A stretch of 24,857 nucleotides of DNA from Phoronis australis (Eukaryota > Phoronida > Phoronidae), in assembly GCA_002633005.1 (NCBI GenBank), contig NMRA01000484.1, positions 37,710-62,566 on the forward strand. Reading direction: 5' to 3'. How positions within the stretch are numbered: position 1 is the stretch's first letter; each line of letters opens with the position of its first letter. Of this stretch, positions 7,780 to 16,405 are shown in pieces. The notes below the pieces were generated by a model that did no database searches, was not told the origin of the DNA, and saw only the letters and a list, made by a program, of their open reading frames with translations. The position numbers were made by a program, and so were the translations under genes.

Positions 7780-10700
7780 TCAAAGAAAAAGAGGTTTGGT
7801 AGAAACTCCGGTGGAGTATGTGTGTTTGTAAAAAATGTTTAGCTCGGTATGTAACTCGTGTGAAATGTGACTTCAATTTTGGTGTTTTTCTATTAATTGA
7901 TAAGAGTCTATTGTGTACTGAAAAGGATGTATTATTCTGTTGTGTTTATTTGCCAACTGAGGGTGCGACAGTGTATGAAAATCATATTGAAAAGAATGGC
8001 GTAGAAATCTTGAGAAGTGGTATTGAAGATGCCCTTTTGAATGCCCACGATGATGTATCTCTTTTGGTTGCTGACGATCTTAATGCTAGAATTGGCAAAC
8101 TCTCCGATTATATTCAAGACGACTCAGCAGAATTTTTGCCTTCAGGTGAATGGTACGACTCAGATGCCTTTAATTTTCCAAGGATTAGTAAAGATCATGT
8201 TATTAATTCATTTGGAAAATCACTTGTGAGAATGTGTTGCGAGTTACAGGTAAATGTCCATGCATGTAACGGTAGATTTTCAGGTGATGAGGAAGGAGAG
8301 TTTACGTGTTTATCTAATAAAGGTTGTAGTGTATGTACTATTGTCCACTGAATTGTTTGATTTTGTATCAGATTTTAAAGTTGATTTATTGGATGCATCT
8401 GATCATCTTCCTCTTGTTTGTGTTTTTCACGGCTTCACTCAGTCACAGGATCAAACTGTTCATAGCACAAATTATGTCGTCCGTGAATATGACAGCGTTA
8501 GGTGGAAGGCTGAAAGATGTAGTCAATTCATGTTCAAGTTTGTCAGTGGGTTCCAAGTGTTCTCTAGTGATATAGCTAATCTTATTGAGAGCTGTCGGGT
8601 TGAAGACGCAGCTCAGTTGTTAAATGAAATGTATAAATCAGCTGCCTGCGACATGATTGTACGCTCCAATGCTGCGGTTAAATTTGTGAAAACCCAACCA
8701 TCATGGTGGGATGAGGAGTTAGAGGTGCTGAAAAGAGAGAGAAATTGTGCTTTGTCTGGTTTCCGACACTATAGTAATCAGGTTAATTTAATAAGTACAA
8801 AGAATTGCGACAAAAATTGAAAGTGACTTTTAAGTCAAAAGAAAAGTTATTTAAAGATGGACTGAGGAAAAACTTAATTGAAAATGTTAACAATCCCAAA
8901 GCCTTTTGGCAGCAGTAAAATCATTCTCTAGGAAAATGACGTCAGATACTTCTATTTCTGCTGATGAATGGTTTTGCCACTTTCACTCACTCTTAGACCA
9001 AGAAAATCCTGATAATGGACGTATGCTTGGACAAATAGAAAGAAACTTGGCAAGTCATGATGTGTATTGTATTGACTGTATGGTAGATGACCCAAATCAA
9101 TTGAATCATGATTTTAGCGAAATGGAAATTTTTGTCGTTCTTCGAGACCTACCGAACGGTAAGGCTTCCAGTGTTGACGGACTCGTTTATGAACTCTTTA
9201 AGTCCACCAAAGATTATATAACACCTGTTTTGACAAACATTTTTAATAGTGCTCTACGATCAGGGGAATTTCCTCAGTCCTGGTGTGGCGCTATAATATG
9301 TCCATTGCATAAGCAAGGGGACGTCAATGACGTAAATAATTATCGGGGTATTTCACTTCTACCTGTTCTCGGGAAAATTTTTACGAAACTCGTAAACGCT
9401 CGTCTAACAAGTTGGGCCAACGATAATGACTTATTTAACGAAGCTCAGGCTGGTTTTAGAAAGGGGTATAGTACAATAGACCAAATTTTTACCTTACAAG
9501 GAATTGTTCATAAGTACTTGATTAAGCGCAGGGGCAGATTTTACGCTATATACGTGGATTTTTCTCTGGCCTTTGACAGCATTTCACATAAATTTTTGTG
9601 GAATAGGCTTCAAAAAATAGGAATACATGGTAGTGTTTTAAAATTGATGAAAAGTATGTATTCAAAGCTAAGAGCGTGTGTAAGAACTGAGCGTGGGTTA
9701 ACTGACTTTTTCAATAATAATATTGGTACTCGCCAAGGGTGTATGCTTAGTCCTTTTTTATTTAGTATGTATTTGAACGAGTTTGTTGATTACTTAAGAG
9801 AATCTTGAAATGACAAAATTGATGTCGTCTCACCATATAAGTACCTGGGTATTTGCCTTATACCTAAGTTAGTCTGGACGCAAGCTACGGAAACTTTGTC
9901 TCACCAGGCACAGAAAGCAATTTTTTCAATTAAACGTTTTCAGTCAAAATGTGGACGACTTTCACCGGAAATTGAACTCGAGATTTTTGATAAAATGGTA
10001 TACCCAATCATTAGCTATGGAAGTGAGATTTGGGGATTTAAAGAATACTCTAGTATCGAGCGCGTCCAATTGAAATTCTGTAAGGAACTGCTGGGTATTG
10101 GAAGTAACTGTCCAAATCATGCTGTCCTGGGAGAACTGGAAAGGTATCCAATTTATGTAAAGATGTTTGTTAAACTGATCAAATATTGGTTTAAATTGTT
10201 AAAAATGCCAGCACATCGAAATCAAAAATCCGTCTATGACAAGCTTGTCACATTGGATGAGGCTGGCAGGAAAAATTGGGCTTCATCTGTTAGGAATTTG
10301 CTGCAAAGGTATGGTTTCGGTTTGGTATGGTACAATCAGGGAGTTGGCTGCGAAGCATCGTTTCTTGTCATATTTGAGCAGCGAATTAAAGATTGTTTTT
10401 TACAAGACTGGAGCTTTGCTGTGGAGAATAGCTCAAAACTTAATACATATTTCTCATTTAAAATTGATTTTGAAATGGAATCATATCTGTTGCGTGATAT
10501 TACATATATCTTTTTAGCAGCTATGGCTAAATTACGTTGCTCCAACCACAACTTGATGATAGAGAAAGGTAGACATACCCTCGTGGACCAAAAATACAGT
10601 GTGTGTTGTTTCTGTGTGTCCCTAATTGAAGATGAATACCAGTTTATATGTGTTTGTAAAATGTACTGCTCTCTGAGAACTGCATTTATACCTGAGTAGT

Positions 10701-10889
10701 GCTGGCGTGAACCAAATAAACATAAATTTGTAAAACTTATGAAAATGTCGGAGCCCATTGCTCAGGTTAATCTAATGAAATTTGTATTTCACGCCACTAC
10801 CCTCAGGGAAAAGCTGCTCAGCGTTATCCTGTAAATTTTATGTAACATGTGGGCCAAGGCCTTAAATGTTGAAATACATGAATTTGAAA
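7780..10889 (+). mobile_element. 5'-truncated LINE (APE endonuclease/reverse transcriptase type)
   Basis: A 3,110-bp non-LTR retrotransposon copy lies between perfect 13-bp target-site duplications. Copy B lacks it, so both boundaries are defined to the base. It starts inside the endonuclease domain, so the 5' UTR, any ORF1 and the endonuclease N-terminus are missing, as expected for incomplete target-primed reverse transcription. The 3' end has only about 55 bases after the ancestral stop (10832-10834) and finishes in TGAAATACATGAATTTGAAAA-like short repeats rather than a poly(A). The protein resembles jockey/I-type elements abundant in marine invertebrates; I do not assign a clade. Confidence 0.9.
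7792..10834 (+). pseudogene. LINE endonuclease-reverse transcriptase pseudogene
   Basis: It would encode a protein that nicks target DNA and reverse-transcribes the element RNA. Endonuclease remnants are RNSGGV near 7801, ADDLNARIG (8070-8096; a G of the usual GD[LF]N is replaced, the catalytic D and N stay) and SDHLPL (8398-8415). Reverse-transcriptase motifs are the DG of SSVDGL, YRGISLLP, QAGFRKGYST, YVDFSLAFDS (9551-9580) and RQGCMLSP (9731-9754). The frame then jumps from NEFVDYLRES to PYKYLGI (9833-9853) within about 30 bases, so the segment carrying the YADD box is deleted. The tail has CCFC (10604-10615) and CVC (10649-10657), with Gln where such zinc-binding tails usually have His. 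Frameshifts fall near 7830, 8330, 8790 and 8912; in-frame stops are TGA 9806-9808 and TAG 10697-10699. It is not functional. Confidence 0.9.
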
Positions 10890-10902
10890 AACTTACGTTT
10901 AT
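10890..10902 (+). repeat. Right target-site duplication of the LINE
   Basis: AACTTACGTTTAT, identical to 7767-7779. Copy A resumes immediately afterwards with CCGTATAAAAGGTAACCA, matching copy B from 23674. Confidence 0.85.
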
Positions 10903-11115
10903 CCGTATAAAAGGTAACCATGTTAAAATTTAACATGGCGGACACACAATGCAAAAGCACTGATCTGTAACTGGATTCAGCGGGTACAAAAAATGAGAGG
11001 TTTATCTAACCCAAGATGTCTCTAGGTATTCAAGAAGCTTGGTTATATGAGCATTTGCTATTGTAAAGGCAGCCATATTGGAATTTATCATGATTGTTAT
11101 CTGGAGGATTCTCTG
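10903..11115 (+). mobile_element. Copy A of the repeat family, part 2
   Basis: This is collinear with 23674-23980 of copy B: shared text includes AAGCACTGATCTGTAACTGGA, CAGCGGGTAC, GATGTCTCTAGGTAT, AAGAAGCTTGG and ATTTGCTATTGTAAAGGCA. It carries a ~31-base extra piece at 10921-10951 that contains most of a perfect 21-bp odd palindrome (CCATGTTAAA / TTTAACATGG at 10918-10938). It lacks a ~124-base piece found in copy B at 23793-23916. After the TCTGGAGGATT-TCT block near 11115 the similarity is lost. Confidence 0.7.
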
Positions 11116-12229
11116 ACATACCGTGAATAATACGCTTACAAGGAAGTCACGCATTTCTAAAGATATGAGGAAATTTTCTCCGCTCGTCCTTCGCTGAGCA
11201 ACTTTTACCAGGATCAAAGAGAGTGCAGCGCCGGATTAGGATACGGCTGTGATGACCGCATTGTCCTGTGCGACCATTAACTGTCAAAAGCATCATTGCC
11301 TGTACATAATAGCAAATTTTCAAAATGCATTAACATATAATTTTCGCCTAAAAACGAACACCACGGCGGTATTCAGCTGGAAAGCACAACCAAGTAAGGT
11401 TTTGATTTTTAAAAATTGATGGACCAATAGGCTAAAACGTACAAACGTTGGGTTCCATTGAAGCTAAACGACCGTGCGTGTCAATACACTAGGTGGATTT
11501 ACAAACGTTGATCATAGTTAACAATATATCACATGGATTATTCTTTTAATATTCTTTCAATCTCGTCTAACCAGATTTCTTTACCAGGAACCAGTTGTAT
11601 TTAACTTGTGCCCACGCTGTATTTTTGATGATTGACAAAAAGCTAGAATAGTTATATTGTTAGTGCAACCGAAATTGTCCAGAGATTCCAAATCTTCAGT
11701 TTGGCTGTCACCATTTACACTTTTGTATATATTTATGATTTGAGTTCCAATTAAGATTAAACTTGAACTAATGGCACGTGTAGGCCTACTTTTGTTGGCT
11801 GTGAAATGTTTAGTGTAGCTGTAATCTGGAAAGTTCAGCGATGGGTTCACAATTACTCAAATTAAGTTTCGCTGGCGATCAAAATCTGCCACTGTTTTTG
11901 GTACTTCAAGTTTAAAAATAAAATGAAGATATGATCCCGTTCCCTTCAAAAAAAAACAAAAAACAAGAAGACATGCGTATTGAAAATGAAATAACGATAA
12001 CCGGTATGAAACATATTTAAAACCATCGTTCCTTTGCGAAGTGGCCCATGGTCAAGATAAACACAAATTAACTTTTTAGTCATTTTGTAATATTTAAAAT
12101 GTACCAAGTTGAAACTTTCTACAGTTGCAATTTGTAACTTAGCGCAAATGCCAGATAAAACCAATTTGGGTATAATAACAGCCATCATTTTTGAGACAGT
12201 AGTGGTAGCTATTACCTTTCCACTTCATT
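11116..12229. other. No recognised gene; copy-A-specific sequence
   Basis: About 1.1 kb that replaces the 23985-24340 part of copy B. It has short AT-rich frames but no convincing domain. An 89-codon minus-strand frame (11581-11850) has a phrase, PDYSYTKHFTANKSRPTR, faintly like a LINE endonuclease N-terminus; I do not claim it. A hAT-terminus-like 13-mer AAATCTGCCACTG is at 11882-11894. Confidence 0.45.
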
Positions 12230-12404
12230 AGCTCAGATGGATAGAATTATACAACTGTTGTTGCATGTAAATCAGGACTAAGATATCAACCTCGGCGTCT
12301 TGCAGTGATGCTCTCTACGTATGTCGCTAGTATGATCTGTGCCTCAGTTGCACCACCCGCTTAGGGCACCTTCACCCCGCTGATTAAGAATAATTACCGC
12401 TGTA
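12230..12404 (+). mobile_element. Copy A of the repeat family, part 3
   Basis: This matches 24345-24515 of copy B: ATTATACAACTGTTGTT, CATGTAAATCA, TCAACCTCGGCG, TTGCAG-GATGCTCTCTACGT and TGATTAAGAATAATTACCGC are shared. The start resembles a tRNA A-box (TTAGCTCAGATGG), but copy B lacks that portion and no B-box or tRNA fold follows. Confidence 0.65.
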
Positions 12405-13261
12405 AAACCTATCTGAATTTTTTCTTTTAGCTATTACCTCGAACACCTGATCTAGCTCAAATGTTCAATGGCATACCGGGGTTGTTCTAAAATCCCCTCG
12501 AACTTCACACCCCACAACGCGTGACCCCCATCCGGCCCATCGACCNNNNNNNNNNNNNNNNNNNNNNNNNNNNNNNNNNNNNNNNNNNNNNNNNNNNNNN
12601 TAAGACTTAACTGCCGTCACCTGGTTCAACATACTGTAGTGGTCTACGACCATTGGCCTCACAGATTTTAGTAAAAATAAAAGCGAAAGAAAAAACAAAC
12701 ACTAAAGAAAATCGAAGAAAAAGCACTGGACAACTGTAATTCTCTGTTGAACTTTGGGCATTTCATTGTGGTTCAATTGTCGCTGATTTTGTCCCCGTCT
12801 TTATTGTAATTATTCTGTGTCAGGTTTGGGACTTAACGTCATAAATTTGAATTTTGAGTTTTGTTGCACGAGACATTGTTACAGCCGACAAACAGATTAG
12901 TTTACGATCTAGCTCAGCACAACCGGTCTCGTTCAGACAGGGCGCGCAGCATCTCGCATGCCAACTTTCCTAGCCAGCTGCAGTCGCACTCTGATCCGTC
13001 AAAATGAAAAAAATAGTTCGTGATTCCTGTCCATCGTCGGCATTCCTGTACTGTTATGGGACGATACAAAATTTGCAACATCGGGAGAATGGCGACACTG
13101 GTGGCGACGGGATATGATATTTACCTTCCTACCATGATTGTTATATTAGTCGTGATCCCACAATTTCACGAACAAACTCGAATTAAATGCAGGGTTGGGG
13201 GGGAGGCAAGGCAGAGTATTAGCCAGGGTTTTTCCAGTCCAACATCGGACTCCCGAACTGT
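12405..13261. other. No recognised gene; interrupts copy A, includes an assembly gap
   Basis: Copy B passes directly from AATTACCGC to GAGAACTTTAGGGGG, so these ~860 bases are either an insertion in A or a deletion in B. The segment holds a phrase TACCTCGA...TAGCTCAAATGTTCAATGGCATACC (12436-12477) that recurs near 14976. It then has the N gap and AT-rich unique sequence. No gene was identified. Confidence 0.45.
12546..12600. other. Assembly gap (55 N)
   Basis: Fifty-five undetermined bases. The true length is unknown, and any reading frame drawn across it is meaningless. Confidence 1.
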
Positions 13262-13575
13262 CAAATGGAATATGGGAGAATTTTAGGGGGCATGGCCCCC
13301 TTGTCCCCATCTAAATCCGCCACTGCGCTTTAAACGTGATTGTCTGCTGCTAGTTGTGCCGGTTTACACAACTGCAGTGTTATTAATTTCTTTATACCAT
13401 ACAAACCCAGCCAAGTAGTGTAGTATATTCTATGTACACTCCTTGACCCAGCAAAGCCGAAGACGGTGAGTCGGTAACCTGATTGAGCCGAACCCGGCTA
13501 AGGATATTGTTTGTAAGTGGTGGGTCGAGGGGGTTGTGGGTGTAGGGAGTCGTGGGACGAGGGGTGAGAGAAAGA
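13262..13575 (+). mobile_element. Copy A of the repeat family, part 4 (3' end)
   Basis: This matches 24510-24792 of copy B: TTTAGGGGGC-ATGGCCCCCTT, AAACGTGATTGTCTG, TTGTGCCGGTTT, ACACAACTGC, TATTCTATGTACACTC, GACCCAG-AAAGCCGAA, GGTGAGTCGGTAACCTGA and GGGTCGAGGGGGT. In A the unit ends in GTGAGAGAAAGA; in B the same place is a long GA microsatellite. The block includes the hAT-terminus-like TCTAAATCCGCCACTG at 13310-13325. Confidence 0.7.
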
Positions 13576-13940
13576 TTATTATTTTTTAAATCATATAAAA
13601 ACATATATTGTTATATGACTGGCTGGCCAGCAAAGTCAAGGCCGCTAATAGCTGACCACCGGGTAACAATAAATTAAATAGGTATTAACAATTTTACTAA
13701 AAAAAGAACCATGTAAATAACAACAGAAATAAGTACATCTACAATGAAATAAAATACAATGGGAGTTTATTTAAAAACGTAAATTAAATGTATTTTACAA
13801 AGAAAAAAACACGGAGACTATTGATACAAGGGAGACCGCACGGTTAGAAAAGCATGACTAATATGTACAGTATGCCAGGTGATCACGTTTACTTCAATTA
13901 GAACATGCATAACAATGTAGAGCGTAACCCTGAGAGATGT
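13576..13940. other. No recognised feature
   Basis: AT-rich sequence of about 365 bp, with no supported gene or repeat link in this window. Confidence 0.5.
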
Positions 13941-13960
13941 AAGTGCTTAATGTTTATTTT

Positions 13961-14880
13961 TTAATACAAAGAGAAACCATGTAAACCGTGCGTGTCGATT
14001 TTGCCAGATACATATCTTGGAAGGAAACAATTGTTTATTAGATTCGGTATTTTGAACATTAATGATTTTTCACAACTTTTTCTGTTGTATGTGGGCACTT
14101 TTATAATGGGTTGTTGCTTGAATATTCTAGAAACATCTTTTGATGACTGGCATTGGAACAAATTGTTTTCATAAAAGTAAACATGAAATTGATTATGTTT
14201 GGATTTGTAAAAGAATTTTAGACAAGCTTGGTAAAATATGTCGTCAAGAAGAAGTGTTCTGATATCCGTGCAAATTTGTTCTGTATCAGAAAATCGAAGA
14301 AATGGCCACATTTCTCAAAATGTTTTTCTACAGAAGCTTCAATCTCGTAAAACTATCAAACCCCCATAATGTTATATAAAAATATAGATGTGATAGTTAA
14401 AAGCATTGTATATCACCAGGGGTGTGTGCTTGGGTTAACAGTGTTTCAATATGGAGAGGACGACCAGCGTTTTGGCAATTTTGTTAGAAATTTCCTGAAC
14501 ATTCTTGTTCCAGGAAAAATGTTTGTCTACAAAAATACTTAAAGAATCGAAATTTTCAACGCTCTTAATAATTTTTGATTTTTGATTTTGATTATAGGGA
14601 TGATTTTTGTGGAAATCGAAAAAGCATAATTTAGTTTTACTTGTGTTGAGCGACAATTTATTGGTATTTTGCCAAATGAATCAAAAACATCTTGTAGAGT
14701 AACATTTATTCTGATTTGATCGCTGGGGCTATGGTTTTTGTCAACATGGAAAGGAAGTAACGGGCAAGTGTCGTCTGCGTACATAATGACCTGTGCCTTT
14801 GCTGGAGAAAGTTGTGTCATTTATGTAGTTTAAAAATAGGAGATTTTCCTGGAACTGATCCTTGTGGTTCACCTGTGGGG
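13961..14880 (-). pseudogene. Second LINE relic, reverse transcriptase to C-terminus (CR1/jockey-like)
   Basis: Read on the minus strand, the pieces fall in canonical LINE order. GEPQGSVPG (motif B, around 14867-14841) comes first. LLFLNYIND follows after a frameshift. YADDT is intact at 14781-14767, and then SLNTSKTKL and FVDKHFSWNKNVQEISNKIAKTL, a typical thumb-side segment (14656-14435). After stops and frameshifts comes a C-terminal piece (14311-13961) with FFYKSKHNQF, FKIPNLINN and DTHGLHGFSLY, which resembles the non-zinc C-terminal domain of many invertebrate CR1/jockey-like LINEs. The endonuclease is absent. This is a different family from the 7780-10889 element, since its C-terminal domain differs and the strand is opposite. 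Boundaries are approximate; no target-site duplication was found. Confidence 0.75.
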
Positions 14881-14902
14881 CTCGAGGGGGTTTTAGAACA
14901 AG

Positions 14903-15050
14903 CGGCATACCGTGGTTGACATTTTTGGGGTTTCTGGAGGGGGTCATTCGATGTTCAGGGCGATACTATTGTTCGTACCTCGAGTATGAAACCTAACTCA
15001 AATTTTCAATGGCATACCCTGGTTGACATTTTTGGGGGTTTCTGGCGGGC
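14903..15050 (+). repeat. Direct repeat, ~40 bp, 108-bp period
   Basis: GGCATACC-TGGTTGACATTTTTGGGG-TTTCTGG occurs at 14903-14942 and 15011-15050 with few differences. The intervening text TACCTCGA...CTCAAATTTTCAATG also precedes the GGCATACC at 12470, and a further partial copy (GTACCTCGAATGTATGAGCTAG) is near 15134. This is a small dispersed or tandem repeat with at least four partial copies. Confidence 0.65.
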
Positions 15051-15623
15051 ACAACCCAGAGTGTATTTTGTCTATCATGGGGCATTTCAGTGATCAGTGA
15101 CATGTATTGAATCATATTTAATTGGTTTTTGTGGTACCTCGAATGTATGAGCTAGCACAATTTTTGGGGTTGGGGTTCCTTTTGGTTTCTTCCGGACTTA
15201 TTCCGGAGTGCCTCAGTGGCAACGAATCCTTACCTCATGTCCTGATTAAGAATCTGAAAAAAAATTAAGCATTCCCTACTCGAAAGCACTACTCATCATA
15301 ACTGAAACTGAATCAGTATGCTACGGATTTTTAATCGGTTTATTCACATTGGAAAAATGCCGACATACAACTATAGGACCAAGAAACACCAACTTTGACA
15401 GTTTCTCCCCAAAATTACCACCACCTGCAAGTTCTAGAAAAAATCTGACTACAGATTCAGAATGATCGTTCCCTATAAATACTACAAAATTAATGTGGTC
15501 ATAGTATCGCCCCTTATCAGCTACTTTTTTGAATTTTGATCTGTTTAACTGCCACCTGAAACCACACCCAGTTTTTCAGACGGCAAAAAATCCAAGAGGA
15601 AAAACTTTTGTCAACCAGTGCAT
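15051..15623. other. No recognised gene
   Basis: About 570 bp with one diverged piece of the GTACCTCGA repeat near 15134-15175 and otherwise unrecognised AT-rich sequence. Confidence 0.5.
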
Positions 15624-16405
15624 GGTTTACCCTTTGAGGGCCCAGGCCAAGACATAGTTGTTAGGGAGTTCCTTAGTTGCTTAATACGTTGTGCACTTAA
15701 TCACTCATACCATGTATTTTAGAAAAAAACGAGAAAATTTGTAAAGTGCCGGTTTGGTCGAGAGTTTTCACTGGAATTTTAAATAAAAAAAATATAATTT
15801 TGCGAATGTAAGCTATGTATTTTTCTACAGCCCCCTCTCTCAGCAAGGGATAATGGATACACCTGTTGCTCCCGAAATTTTGTATCACTTTAGGAAAATT
15901 GATGGTCTGACAAATAGCATAAATTGCTGTGCATAGATCTTGTTATATTTAGGGGCCCAGTCCTTGAAGGGGGAACATTCATCGCAGGACAGTCAATTGG
16001 CCACCATTTTCGTGCTTCTATCTATAAAAATTAAAGTTAGCTCACGGGGAGAGGACCCGATGTGGGAATCATATGCGTCTGTTTTCCTGTTTTTGTGAAA
16101 TCTTACTACCTTTCATGTTCAGGAAGATCACTTCTTTCAGAGTCACACGACGATGGAAATAAGTGTCACTCTTTCCCATGCTCAATGATATTTAGCTTTT
16201 TATCTCAAATGGTCCCCGTTCAGACAAGACCATCTCTCTGTGGGGCGGTTCGGGAAATTGTCCCTTTGTCCTTCTATACACGGAAATTTAACACTGCCAA
16301 GTATTCACGAGAACAACTTTACATTTCGTATTCATCAAAAAAGAACAACACAAAGCATTCCTGCACAGCCGCATCAATACATTCGGCCCAAACAATATTG
16401 TATTG
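15624..16405 (+). repeat. Left arm of a large inverted repeat (partner 18445-19257)
   Basis: The reverse complement of 18445-19257 matches this segment along its length with indels. Clear anchors are CCAGGCCA-GACAT-GT-GTTAGGG, GAGAAAATTTGTAAAG, TTTGCGAAT, TGCACAGCAATT, CCCCTTCAAGG, ATGGTGGCCAA, TTTTTGTGAAATC, TTTCATGTT and GTCCCTTTGTCC. The clearest is ACACTGCCAAGTATTCACGA. The 114-codon frame at 16062-16406 is not conserved in the other arm and should not be read as a gene. Confidence 0.8.

Noticed and set aside
11581-11850. Possible LINE endonuclease N-terminus on the minus strand
   Set aside because: Only a faint phrase resemblance, with no catalytic motif; evidence too thin.
12230-12300. 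Possible tRNA or tRNA-derived SINE (TTAGCTCAGATGG resembles an A box)
   Set aside because: No B box or cloverleaf follows, and the matching part of copy B lacks the A-box-like bases.
12465-12698. Minus-strand frame crossing the gap
   Set aside because: It includes undetermined bases, so the frame is not meaningful.
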